Assembly (NCBI GenBank): GCA_009926865.1
Contig: RFOD01000009.1
Span: forward strand, 1 to 59,970
Direction of reading: 5' to 3'
Length of the DNA stretch: 59,970 nucleotides
Source of the DNA: Gammaproteobacteria bacterium
GTDB taxonomy: Bacteria; Pseudomonadota; Gammaproteobacteria; Steroidobacterales; Steroidobacteraceae
This document shows positions 46,548 through 54,802 of the stretch, in pieces. The first letter of the stretch is position 1. Each line of letters starts with the position of its first letter. The translations under genes and the position numbers were made by a program. The notes under the pieces were generated by a model. The model did not search any database and was not told where the DNA came from. It saw only the letters and a list, made by a program, of their open reading frames with translations.

Positions 46548-48131
46548 ATGTCTTCGATCGAAATTGTCGCTGAGCAGGCCGCTACCCATCAGGAGTCCGT
46601 TCTCACCCCTGAAGCCCTGGCGTTTATCGGCGAGTTAAGTCAGCGATTCACGCCACGCGTTGTGGCGCTACTCGAGGCTCGGCGGCAGCGTCAGTGTCGT
46701 TTGGATATAGGTGAACGTCCCGATTTTTTGCCCGAGACCCGTGAGATTCGCGAAGGGGGCTGGTCCATTCGGGGGGTACCGTCGGATCTACTTGATCGTC
46801 GCGTGGAAATTACCGGTCCCACGGATCGCAAAATGATTATTAACGCGCTCAACTCGGGCGCCAAAGTATTCATGGCGGACTGTGAGGATTCGTTGGCACC
46901 CACCTGGGAAAACGTGATTGTAGGTCAAGCCAATTTACGCGATGCGGTCGCGAGACAGATTGATTTTGAAACTCCAGAGGGTAAGGCCTATCGATTGAGC
47001 GATACCCCAGCGGTGCTCATCGTCCGTCCGCGTGGTTGGCATTTAGAAGAGAAGCACTTGCTTCAAGATGGTAAGGCCGTGCCCGGCGCATTGGTCGATT
47101 TTGGCTTATATCTTTGGCACAACCATGCTGAACTCAAGTCACGAGGCACAGGGCCTTATTTTTATCTTCCGAAGATGGAAAGCCACCTTGAGGCACGCCT
47201 GTGGGCTGAGGTGTTCGCGTACGCCGAACAACGTCTCGGCATCGAACCCTACACCATAAAATGCACTGTGCTGATTGAGACGATTCTCGCCGCCTTTGAG
47301 ATGGACGAGATTTTATACGAGCTTCGTGACTACATTGTTGGCCTAAACTGTGGTCGCTGGGACTATATCTTTAGTTTCATCAAAAAGTTCGCGCATCGAG
47401 CTGACGCGCTTTTGCCCGAGCGTCGCTTGGTGACGATGACTACCCACTTCATGCGGTCGTACTCGCTGCTCTGTATCCGCACCTGTCATCGTCGAGGGGC
47501 ATTTGCGATGGGTGGAATGGCCGCGCAAATCCCGATCAAAAATGATCCCGTGGCGAATGAGGCCGCACTCAGCAAAGTCCGTGCTGATAAGGAGCGCGAG
47601 GCGGGCGATGGACATGACGGTACCTGGGTCGCGCACCCCGCACTCGTACCGATCGCGATGGAGGTCTTTGATCGTTTGATGCCGGATGCCAATCAAAGGC
47701 ATCGGCTACGTGAAGATGTCGTCGTGACTGCAGAGGATCTACTGCAGGTTCCCAAGGGCGAGATTACGGCCGAAGGCCTTCGGGACAACGTCAGCGTCTC
47801 ACTGCAGTACATGGCCTCATGGCTCAATGGGAACGGCTGTGTACCTATCAATAATTTGATGGAAGACGCTGCCACGGCAGAGATTTCTCGCGCCCAAATT
47901 TGGCAATGGATTCGACATCCTCAGGGAGTGCTGGAGGATGGACGAAAAATTACTGCTGAGCTATTTCGTCACGAGCTCGAGACCGAGCAACAGCGCTTGC
48001 GCACGACGCTCGGGGCCGAGGCATACGCGGCAGGTAATTTTGATCGTGCAGCAGCCTTGCTCGATGAGATTACGACCGCTGATAACTTTGCTGACTTTTT
48101 GACTTTGTCCGCTTACCGAACTTTTAACTGA
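46548..48131 (+). CDS. aceB: Malate synthase A
   Basis: A 527-residue malate synthase A that condenses glyoxylate with acetyl-CoA to malate, the second glyoxylate-shunt step. Diagnostic blocks are [90 protein letters not shown] and the late [18 protein letters not shown]. Length matches E. coli AceB. The ATG at 46548 is chosen because AAGGAG lies 8 bases upstream; the 46497 start adds non-homologous residues. It precedes aceA by 10 bases and faces the ScfR-like regulator. Confidence 0.96.
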   Translation: MSSIEIVAEQAATHQESVLTPEALAFIGELSQRFTPRVVALLEARRQRQCRLDIGERPDFLPETREIREGGWSIRGVPSDLLDRRVEITGPTDRKMIINALNSGAKVFMADCEDSLAPTWENVIVGQANLRDAVARQIDFETPEGKAYRLSDTPAVLIVRPRGWHLEEKHLLQDGKAVPGALVDFGLYLWHNHAELKSRGTGPYFYLPKMESHLEARLWAEVFAYAEQRLGIEPYTIKCTVLIETILAAFEMDEILYELRDYIVGLNCGRWDYIFSFIKKFAHRADALLPERRLVTMTTHFMRSYSLLCIRTCHRRGAFAMGGMAAQIPIKNDPVANEAALSKVRADKEREAGDGHDGTWVAHPALVPIAMEVFDRLMPDANQRHRLREDVVVTAEDLLQVPKGEITAEGLRDNVSVSLQYMASWLNGNGCVPINNLMEDAATAEISRAQIWQWIRHPQGVLEDGRKITAELFRHELETEQQRLRTTLGAEAYAAGNFDRAAALLDEITTADNFADFLTLSAYRTFN

Positions 48132-48141
48132 GGACCTGCCC

Positions 48142-49485
48142 ATGAATTTGCGCAACGCTGAGCAATTGTCCCGCGATTGGCAGTCAAGCCCCCGCTGGTC
48201 GGGTGTCATACGCGGTTATTCTGCTGAGGATGTCGTCCGCCTGCGCGGCACCGTCCATGTAGAGCATTCTTTGGCGCGTCTCGGAGCAGAGAAGCTGTGG
48301 CGAAATATGGCGACGCTGCCCTTTGTTAACGCGCTGGGAGCGCTGACGGGTAATCAAGCGATGCAGCAAATCAAAGCCGGATTGAAGGCGATTTATCTCT
48401 CTGGTTGGCAAGTGGCGGGCGATGCCAATCTCGCCGGTGAGATGTATCCAGACCAATCTTTATATCCGGCTAATTCGGTACCGCAGGTCGTACAAAAGAT
48501 CAATCGAACCTTGCTTCGTGCGGATCAGCTGCATCATGCAGAGGGTAATGATTCAATCGACTGGTTGCAGCCGATCGTCGCAGATGCCGAGGCGGGATTT
48601 GGTGGGGTTCTCAATGCCTTTGAGCTGATGAAAGGCATGATTGAGGCGGGTGCGGCTGGGGTTCACTTCGAAGATCAATTGTCTTCAGCGAAGAAATGTG
48701 GACATATGGGCGGTAAAGTTTTAGTGCCGACCCAAGAGGCGATCAATAAATTGGTCGCTGCTCGTTTGGCGGCCGATGTCTGCGATGTGCCCACTATCCT
48801 GATTGCCCGCACAGACGCCGAGAGTGCGAATCTTCTCACGAGCGATGTCGATGAGCGCGACCGTGCTTTCATTGAGTCGAGCGATCGAACTTCGGAAGGT
48901 TTCTTTCGCGTTCGTTGCGGCTTGGATCAGGCCATCGCACGTGGCCTGTCCTATGCGCCGTATGCCGACCTTCTTTGGTGTGAAACAGGCACTCCGGATT
49001 TGCATGAGGCGAAAGCCTTTGCCGAGGCAATCCACCGCGAGTTCCCTGGAAAGTTGTTGGCCTACAATTGCTCGCCGTCCTTTAACTGGAAAAAGAAGCT
49101 GGACGACGCGACGATTGCTAAGTTTCAGCGTGAGCTGGGTGCCATGGGGTACAAATTCCAGTTCATCACCTTAGCGGGCTTCCACGCGCTTAACTACTCC
49201 ATGTTTACTTTGGCACGCGGCTATCGTGATCGCCAAATGAGCGCCTACGTCGAGCTGCAAGAGGCGGAGTTTGCAGCGGAAGTGGAGGGCTACACGGCGA
49301 CCAAGCACCAACGTGAAGTGGGTGCAGGTTATTTTGACGAGGTGACGCAGGCCGTGACCGCCGGACAGTCATCGGTCACCGCGATGAAAGGGCGCAGTTT
49401 GCCTCGGGCTAATCGGCACCGCGCAACAGCGGCAGCCCGTGACATCGTGCGATCGCGCGCGCGGACGAATGCTAGGTCCGCCTGA
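48142..49485 (+). CDS. aceA: Isocitrate lyase
   Basis: A 447-residue isocitrate lyase that cleaves isocitrate to glyoxylate and succinate. The catalytic signature [11 protein letters not shown] is present, together with [67 protein letters not shown] and [19 protein letters not shown] basic C-terminal tail (about the last 40 residues, rich in Arg/Ala) is somewhat longer than in E. coli. GAGGA precedes the ATG at 8 bases. It is in one unit with aceB. Together with aconitase and isocitrate dehydrogenase it sets the split between the TCA cycle and the glyoxylate shunt. Confidence 0.96.
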   Translation: MNLRNAEQLSRDWQSSPRWSGVIRGYSAEDVVRLRGTVHVEHSLARLGAEKLWRNMATLPFVNALGALTGNQAMQQIKAGLKAIYLSGWQVAGDANLAGEMYPDQSLYPANSVPQVVQKINRTLLRADQLHHAEGNDSIDWLQPIVADAEAGFGGVLNAFELMKGMIEAGAAGVHFEDQLSSAKKCGHMGGKVLVPTQEAINKLVAARLAADVCDVPTILIARTDAESANLLTSDVDERDRAFIESSDRTSEGFFRVRCGLDQAIARGLSYAPYADLLWCETGTPDLHEAKAFAEAIHREFPGKLLAYNCSPSFNWKKKLDDATIAKFQRELGAMGYKFQFITLAGFHALNYSMFTLARGYRDRQMSAYVELQEAEFAAEVEGYTATKHQREVGAGYFDEVTQAVTAGQSSVTAMKGRSLPRANRHRATAAARDIVRSRARTNARSA

Positions 49486-49529
49486 CGCGCTGCGGTAGAA
49501 TCCGCCGCCGTTTCCGGTCGTGGATTCCG

Positions 49530-50858
49530 ATGAAGTACGAATACCTGCAGATTCCGCCTAACGGCGAGGCGATTACCGTCAATACGGATGGCACATTGAA
49601 TGTGCCATCCGCGCCAATCATCCCGTTCATCGAAGGCGATGGAATCGGTGTAGACATCACGCCCGTGATGCGGCGGGTGGTGGATGCCGCCGTGCTCAAG
49701 GCTTACGGCCAAGAGCGCCGTATCGAATGGCTGGAAGTGCTGGCAGGCGAGAAGGCGAACGAGCGGACGGGTAGCTGGTTTCCCGATGAGTCGCTGCATG
49801 CGCTACGCCAGTACATTGTCGCCATCAAAGGTCCGTTGGCAACGCCTATCGGGGGAGGCATTCGTTCTTTGAATGTTGTGATGCGGCAGACGCTCGATCT
49901 GTATGCCTGTGTTCGACCGATTCGCTATTTCCCTGGGGTGGCCACCCCGATGCAGGATGCGTCGCTGACGGACATGGTGGTGTTTCGCGAGAACACCGAG
50001 GATATCTACGCTGGGATCGAGTATGCGGCGGGTTCCGAGCAGGTGCAGCGTCTCATTCACTTTCTGCAGTCGGAATTGGGTGCACACGGCATCCGTTTTC
50101 CCGCGAGCTCTGGTCTTGGTATCAAGCCGGTCTCTAAGGAGGGTAGTCAACGATTGATTCGCATGGCGATTCAATACGCAATCGATAATGATCGTGTCTC
50201 GGTGACGCTCGTGCATAAAGGTAACATCATGAAATACACCGAAGGCGCATTTCGCAATTGGGGTTATCAGCTTGCGAAAGACGAGTTTGGGGCGCGTGAG
50301 GTCGATGGTGGACCTTGGTTGAAGTTTAAAAATCCGCAGACTGGCAAAGATATTATTGTCAAAGACGTCATCGCCGATAATTTTCTGCAGCAGGTCTTGC
50401 TGAGACCGGAAGAATACGACGTCATTGCGACGCTCAATTTGAACGGTGACTACATTTCCGACGCGCTTGCCGCGCAGGTAGGCGGTATCGGTATCGCGCC
50501 GGGGGGTAATATCGGCCATGGATTGGCGGTGTTTGAGGCAACCCATGGGACGGCACCCGGGTTTGCCGGTAAAGACCGCGTCAACCCGGGCTCGATTATT
50601 CTTTCTGCTGAGATGATGCTGCGCTACCTGAAGTGGTCACAAGCAGCCGATCTCATTATCAAAGGCGTCGCCAATACCATTGCAGCCAAAGAATTAACGT
50701 ATGATCTGGCGCGCTTGCGTGAAGCCATTCGCGCGAGTAAACGTGAGCTTGCGGCGCGGCGTAATGTGGAGGAGTCTCTGCAGCAGCTCATCCCGGGGGC
50801 AACCTTGATGAGTTGCTCGGGCTTCGGTGAAGCCATCATTCGACATATGGATGATTAA
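49530..50858 (+). CDS. icd: Isocitrate dehydrogenase, E. coli type with altered coenzyme residues
   Basis: A 442-residue isocitrate dehydrogenase that oxidatively decarboxylates isocitrate to 2-oxoglutarate. It is collinear with E. coli Icd to residue 395: Ser113 (the AceK phosphorylation site in E. coli) lies in [13 protein letters not shown], and [14 protein letters not shown] is conserved. Of the residues E. coli uses to select NADP, Tyr391 and Arg395 are kept, but Lys344-Tyr345 reads Gly-Phe ([11 protein letters not shown]), so NADP preference is not certain. After residue 396 there is an insertion of about 26 residues ([21 protein letters not shown] region) before the usual end CSGFGEAII. 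It follows aceA by 44 bases; TAGAAT at 49496-49501 is a possible own -10. Confidence 0.94.
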   Translation: MKYEYLQIPPNGEAITVNTDGTLNVPSAPIIPFIEGDGIGVDITPVMRRVVDAAVLKAYGQERRIEWLEVLAGEKANERTGSWFPDESLHALRQYIVAIKGPLATPIGGGIRSLNVVMRQTLDLYACVRPIRYFPGVATPMQDASLTDMVVFRENTEDIYAGIEYAAGSEQVQRLIHFLQSELGAHGIRFPASSGLGIKPVSKEGSQRLIRMAIQYAIDNDRVSVTLVHKGNIMKYTEGAFRNWGYQLAKDEFGAREVDGGPWLKFKNPQTGKDIIVKDVIADNFLQQVLLRPEEYDVIATLNLNGDYISDALAAQVGGIGIAPGGNIGHGLAVFEATHGTAPGFAGKDRVNPGSIILSAEMMLRYLKWSQAADLIIKGVANTIAAKELTYDLARLREAIRASKRELAARRNVEESLQQLIPGATLMSCSGFGEAIIRHMDD

Positions 50859-50861
50859 TTA

Positions 50862-51494
50862 GTGCCTACTCAACCGGCGGTAAATTGCAGGCGCTGTCCG
50901 CGTCTTCAAAAATTTCGGATCGAGTCGGGTGAGCGGTATCCTGGCTATCATGCCGCGCCCGTGCCTGCGTTTGGTGATGAAGCACCGCGTTGGCTGATTG
51001 TTGGACTAGCGCCAGGCATGCATGGCGCTAATCGAACCGGTCGGCCCTTCACGGGCGATCATGCGGGCATTCTGTTATACGCAACCCTTCATGAGCTTGG
51101 CGTATCGTCTGAGCGTGAATCAATCCATCGTGACGATGGTTTGGCCCTCAGCGGGGTCAGAATTAGCAATGCCGTTAAATGCGTCCCACCCGCCAATAAG
51201 CCTTTGCCCGCTGAGATTCGCAGCTGTAACGCGTATCTGCAGGCCGAGCTGCGGGAGCTCTCCACGATTCGGGTCATGGTGGCGCTCGGTCGTATTGCGC
51301 ACGATGCCACGTTGGATGCATTGCAATTACCGCGCAGCCATTATCGTTTTGGGCACGCGGCTGAACATGCCTTACCCGATGGGCGCTGGCTCATCGACTC
51401 GTATCATTGCAGTCGTTACAACACGCAGACGAGACGCTTGACTGCGCAAATGTTTACAAAGGTGTTGGCGCGTGCGAAAACACTAGCCGAATGA
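50862..51494 (+). CDS. Uracil-DNA glycosylase, UDGb (family 5) type
   Basis: A 210-residue uracil-DNA-glycosylase-superfamily enzyme that removes uracil and related lesions from DNA. Motif A is GLAPGMHGANRTGRPFTGD, typical of family 5 (UDGb), and motif B is DSYHCSRYNTQTRRLT, where UDGb proteins have H-x-S-x-x-NTQTG-like sequence. N-terminal and central Cys residues (CRRCPRL, AVKCVPP, IRSCNAY) match the iron-sulfur-type spacing of families 4/5. The start is GTG at 50862, 3 bases after icd. The stop overlaps uvrC by 4 bases (ATGA), linking two repair genes. Confidence 0.88.
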   Translation: MPTQPAVNCRRCPRLQKFRIESGERYPGYHAAPVPAFGDEAPRWLIVGLAPGMHGANRTGRPFTGDHAGILLYATLHELGVSSERESIHRDDGLALSGVRISNAVKCVPPANKPLPAEIRSCNAYLQAELRELSTIRVMVALGRIAHDATLDALQLPRSHYRFGHAAEHALPDGRWLIDSYHCSRYNTQTRRLTAQMFTKVLARAKTLAE

Positions 51495-53311
51495 GCGATT
51501 TTGATTCCCGAGAGTTTGTCGCGAGCTTGCCGCGTCGTCCCGGTGTCTATCGAATGTGGGCGGCTGATGGCAGCTTGCTCTACGTAGGTAAAGCCAAGAG
51601 TTTGCGCGATCGAGTGGGGAGTTATTTTTTACCCTCGAACGTGCACCCGAAAGTTCAAACTTTGGTGGCGCAAATCGCCTCAATGGAAGTCACGGTGACG
51701 CGCTCTGAGACCGAGGCGTTATTGCTTGAGCATAACCTGATCAAAGCTTTACATCCGAAGTACAACGTCTTACTTCGCGATGATAAGAGCTTTCCCTATC
51801 TTTGGTTATCGTCCGAGCATGAGTTTGCGCGTTTATCAGTCTATCGCGGCACCCGAAATATCCCCGGTCGGTTTTTTGGGCCCTATCCAAATGCCGGCGC
51901 AGTCAGTGAAACGCTGCATTACCTTCAGAAAGTATTTCGCTTGCGAAACTGCCAAGACAGCTATTTTTCTCATCGTAGCCGGCCTTGTTTGCAGCACCAA
52001 ATTGAGCGCTGTTCAGCCCCCTGTGTGGGCTTCATTAGTGCTGCCGATTACAAGCGTGATGTGGATGCGGCGGTACGCGTGTTGGAGGGGCGTAATGATG
52101 AGGTCGTTCGTGAGTTAGCCGAGCGGATGACGGCGGCATCCGATGCGCTAGCGTATGAAAAAGCCGCGGCCTTGCGCGATCAGATTGCCGCTATTCAGCA
52201 ATTACAAGCGCAGCAAGTGGTCGCAGCGGACGATGAGCGCGATGCGGATATCTTTGGGATTGTGACGGAGGAAAGTGGTTGCGCGATCTCGGTGATGAGT
52301 GTGCGCGGCGGGCGAAGTCTCGGAACATTTGGTTTTTTCCCCACAGTCGGGATTGCAGAGCCGCCTGAGATTCTTTCTTCATTTATGATGCAGTACTACG
52401 CGAGTCGTCCGCCTGCACCCGAGATCTATACACCTATCACGCTTGCCGATGAGGCCTCTTTGGCTGAAGCCTTGAGTCAAGTGGCTGGCCACGCGGTGCG
52501 TGTCCGTCGAGCGCGACGCGGTTTAACCGCGCGGTGGGTAGAGATGGCGACTGAAAATGCGCGCGCAGCGCTGCGTATGCGTATCCGCCGACGGGACGAT
52601 TACGCGCAGATGTACCAAGCCTTGCAAGCATTACTGGGGCTGGCACGGTTACCTCAGCGGATGGAGTGCTTTGATATTAGTCACATGCAAGGCGAGGGGA
52701 CGGTGGCGTCATGCGTAGTATTCGGTGCCGATGGGCCCCTCAAAAAAGAATACCGTCGCTTCAATATTGATGGCATCACGGGTGGCGATGATCTGGCTGC
52801 GATGCGTACCGCCATTTCTCGGCGGTATCGTCGTATACGCGACGGGGAGGTTGCGGCGCCCGATCTTTTGCTCATCGACGGAGGGCCCACTCAATTAGCA
52901 GCGGTGATCGAGCAGCTGGACGAGTTAGAGTTCAAAGAAATCCAGATTATCGGCGTCTCGAAGGGTGTCGATCGGCGGGCGGGTCAAGAGCGAATCCACA
53001 TCGGTCGGACGACCGCTGCGCCACTCGTTCCTGGGACGGACTCACCCGCCTTGAAGCTGATCCAACGTATTCGGGACGAGGCGCATCGCTTTGCAATTAC
53101 GGGCCATCGGCGACGGCGCGCGAAGCGGTTTAACGAGTCAATTCTCGAAACGGTGCCCGGACTCGGGCCGGCCAAGCGACGCGCGTTGTTACAGCACTTC
53201 GGCGGCTTGCAGGGCGTCTTGCGTGCGGGGCGGGGTGATCTTGAGTGTGCCCCGGGGATTGGCCCGACACTCGCCCAAAACCTTTATGATGTCTTGCATC
53301 CGGGCGAGTAG
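51491..53311 (+). CDS. uvrC: UvrABC excinuclease subunit C
   Basis: A 606-residue UvrC that makes both incisions in nucleotide-excision repair with UvrB. The N-terminal GIY-YIG nuclease reads RRPGVYRMWAADGSLLYVGKAKSLRDRVGSYF; the UVR motif is ERMTAASDALAYEKAAALRDQIAAI; the C-terminal RNase-H-like nuclease has MECFDISHMQGEGTVASCVVF and DLLLIDGGPTQLAA; two helix-hairpin-helix motifs end the protein (ETVPGLGPAKRRALLQHFGG, APGIGPTLAQNLYD). The ATG at 51491 is the natural start, in an ATGA overlap with the glycosylase gene. The uvrC-pgsA order is the gammaproteobacterial one. Confidence 0.97.
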   Translation: MSDFDSREFVASLPRRPGVYRMWAADGSLLYVGKAKSLRDRVGSYFLPSNVHPKVQTLVAQIASMEVTVTRSETEALLLEHNLIKALHPKYNVLLRDDKSFPYLWLSSEHEFARLSVYRGTRNIPGRFFGPYPNAGAVSETLHYLQKVFRLRNCQDSYFSHRSRPCLQHQIERCSAPCVGFISAADYKRDVDAAVRVLEGRNDEVVRELAERMTAASDALAYEKAAALRDQIAAIQQLQAQQVVAADDERDADIFGIVTEESGCAISVMSVRGGRSLGTFGFFPTVGIAEPPEILSSFMMQYYASRPPAPEIYTPITLADEASLAEALSQVAGHAVRVRRARRGLTARWVEMATENARAALRMRIRRRDDYAQMYQALQALLGLARLPQRMECFDISHMQGEGTVASCVVFGADGPLKKEYRRFNIDGITGGDDLAAMRTAISRRYRRIRDGEVAAPDLLLIDGGPTQLAAVIEQLDELEFKEIQIIGVSKGVDRRAGQERIHIGRTTAAPLVPGTDSPALKLIQRIRDEAHRFAITGHRRRRAKRFNESILETVPGLGPAKRRALLQHFGGLQGVLRAGRGDLECAPGIGPTLAQNLYDVLHPGE

Positions 53312-53347
53312 GCGCGACCTCCTGTCGTGGCTCGGTTGAGTATGTAA

Positions 53348-53911
53348 ATGTTGTGGACGGTACCCAACGTGTTGACATGGCTGCGGATTCTCGCGATTCC
53401 GCTGGTGGTCGTTTTGTTTTACATGCCCTACAAGTGGTCGGATCCGGCCGCTGGACTGCTGTTTGCAGCGGCAGGTATTACCGATTTGCTGGATGGGTAT
53501 TACGCGCGCAAGCTCAATCAAACATCACGGCTCGGCGCGTTTCTCGACCCGGTCGCCGATAAACTCATTGTGGCGGTCGCGCTCGTCTTGCTGGTGAGCA
53601 AAGATCCGCGGTCCTGGGTGGTGATGACAGCGATTATTATCATCGGGCGTGAGATTGCCATTTCAGCGCTACGCGAATGGATGGCGGAGATCGGTCAGCG
53701 CAGAAAAGTCGCAGTGTCCTTTCTCGGGAAATTGAAAACGATTCTGCAAATCGTCGGACTCTCCATGATGCTCTACCGATGGGATATCTGGTTCATACCC
53801 ACTTATAACTTGGGGTTGATTCTGACGCTCATCGCGGCAGTACTCACCTTGGCCTCGATGGTGAGTTACCTGCGCGCGGCTTGGCCGGATCTGCGCCGCC
53901 AAGCCGACTGA
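53348..53911 (+). CDS. pgsA: CDP-diacylglycerol-glycerol-3-phosphate 3-phosphatidyltransferase
   Basis: A 187-residue membrane enzyme making phosphatidylglycerol phosphate, the first committed step to phosphatidylglycerol and cardiolipin. The CDP-alcohol phosphatidyltransferase signature is spread over TDLLDGYYARKLNQTSRLGAFLDPVADKLIV (D-G-x2-A-R-x8-G-x3-D-x3-D). The N-terminal NVLTWLRILAIPLVVVLF is also typical. About four to six helices. It follows uvrC by 36 bases, and two tRNA genes follow, as in E. coli. Confidence 0.96.
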   Translation: MLWTVPNVLTWLRILAIPLVVVLFYMPYKWSDPAAGLLFAAAGITDLLDGYYARKLNQTSRLGAFLDPVADKLIVAVALVLLVSKDPRSWVVMTAIIIIGREIAISALREWMAEIGQRRKVAVSFLGKLKTILQIVGLSMMLYRWDIWFIPTYNLGLILTLIAAVLTLASMVSYLRAAWPDLRRQAD

Positions 53912-53921
53912 TGCGTGCGCC

Positions 53922-53949
53922 TTGACTTACGGCCGGCGCGCCCTACAAT
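53922..53949 (+). promoter_or_regulatory. Sigma-70 promoter of the tRNA genes
   Basis: TTGACT (53922-53927) and TACAAT (53944-53949) are spaced by 16 bases and end 18 bases before the first tRNA base. The GC-rich spacer and downstream region are typical of stable-RNA promoters. Confidence 0.75.
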
Positions 53950-53967
53950 CTCCGACCTCTGTTCCGG

Positions 53968-54043
<76 letters not shown>

Positions 54044-54051
54044 GTTTTCCG

Positions 54052-54088
54052 CAGCCCTGGCGGCCTTGGCCCCAGGGCTGTTTGGTTT
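54052..54088 (+). terminator. Terminator-like hairpin between the two tRNA genes
   Basis: A perfect 9-bp stem CAGCCCTGG (54052-54060) / CCAGGGCTG (54072-54080) closes an 11-base loop and is followed by TTTGGTTT. It lies between tRNA-Gly and tRNA-Cys. It may terminate partly or act as a processing hairpin. Confidence 0.55.
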
Positions 54089-54113
54089 CAAGGAATAGCG
54101 ACGCCCACACCCC

Positions 54114-54187
54114 GGCTGGGTGGCAGAGTGGTCATGCAGCGGCCTGCAAAGCCGTGTACGCCGGTTCGATTCCGACCCCAGCCTCCA
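54114..54187 (+). tRNA. tRNA-Cys (anticodon GCA)
   Basis: A 74-base tRNA with acceptor stem GGCTGGG / CCCAGCC, discriminator T (an identity element for cysteine) and encoded CCA (54185-54187). The anticodon GCA is at 54146-54148 in the GGCCT-GCA-AAGCC arm. It matches cysT in order. No tRNA-Leu (E. coli leuZ) follows. Confidence 0.96.
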
Positions 54188-54240
54188 TCTCCTTCAATCT
54201 TTGATTGGGCCTTTCATCTGGCCTTTGACGAGGCCACCGA

Positions 54241-54762
54241 TCAGGCGATGAATTCGGCGCTTGGGTTCGTGGCATTAAGACGCAGCAGACGTGGCGGATC
54301 ATTGATCTCAATATTGAAGTGATTCACTTGATCGCTGAACTCGCGATGCAGGAAGCGACTTTCAATTTGAACACGCGTCTCGGGCGTCGCTGGGAAGCAT
54401 TCTTGATAGAAGAGCACGCTATCTCCCGCCAGTTCTGCGCCCACTGCGACCGGTTGTATTACACCGTTAGCGCCTGACCAACGAATGTGTTGCTCAATCT
54501 CGAACATTAACCGTGCCTGACCATCAGGAGTCGTTGGCACTAACCCCGAACCGGGCGCAAGGCGGCGCAAGGCGGTGGCGGCATCATGGTAATGAATGGC
54601 GTGAATGAGTTCCCAGCGACCGGTTTGCGCGTTTGAGAGCAGCCGAGTGAGGGTGACATGAGAGCGATGCGCTAGAAGCGGCTGGAAGCCACCGAAGACG
54701 GTACTGCCTAGGGCGAGGCCACCCGCACCGAGCTGACTCAGAAATCTTCGTCGATCAGTCAT
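54241..54762 (-). CDS. Exported DUF6702-like protein
   Basis: A 173-residue protein with a Tat-like signal (DRRRFLSQLGAGGLALGSTVFGG). The mature part (LAHRSHVTLTRLL, GRWELIHAIHYHDAATALRRL, VGAELAGDSVLFYQECF, SDQVNHFNIEI) fits the pattern of DUF6702 proteins, small periplasmic proteins often found next to M1 metallopeptidases in Bacteroidetes. The assignment is from memory of the family pattern and is moderate. The M1 peptidase gene ends 40 bases upstream on the same strand, so the two probably form an operon. Function unknown. Confidence 0.65.
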   Translation of the reverse strand: MTDRRRFLSQLGAGGLALGSTVFGGFQPLLAHRSHVTLTRLLSNAQTGRWELIHAIHYHDAATALRRLAPGSGLVPTTPDGQARLMFEIEQHIRWSGANGVIQPVAVGAELAGDSVLFYQECFPATPETRVQIESRFLHREFSDQVNHFNIEINDPPRLLRLNATNPSAEFIA

Positions 54763-54802
54763 CAGGATAGATATCTGCCCGATACCCCCTCAGGCGACGC
54801 CG

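Noticed and set aside
46350-46589. N-terminal extension of the XRE regulator to 46589
   Set aside because: It consists mostly of the operator region and the region upstream of aceB, is low in family similarity, and a good start with ribosome-binding site exists at 46349.
53931-53942. Palindrome GGCCGGCGCGCC
   Set aside because: It lies within the 16-base spacer of the tRNA promoter and is best explained by GC-rich sequence there.
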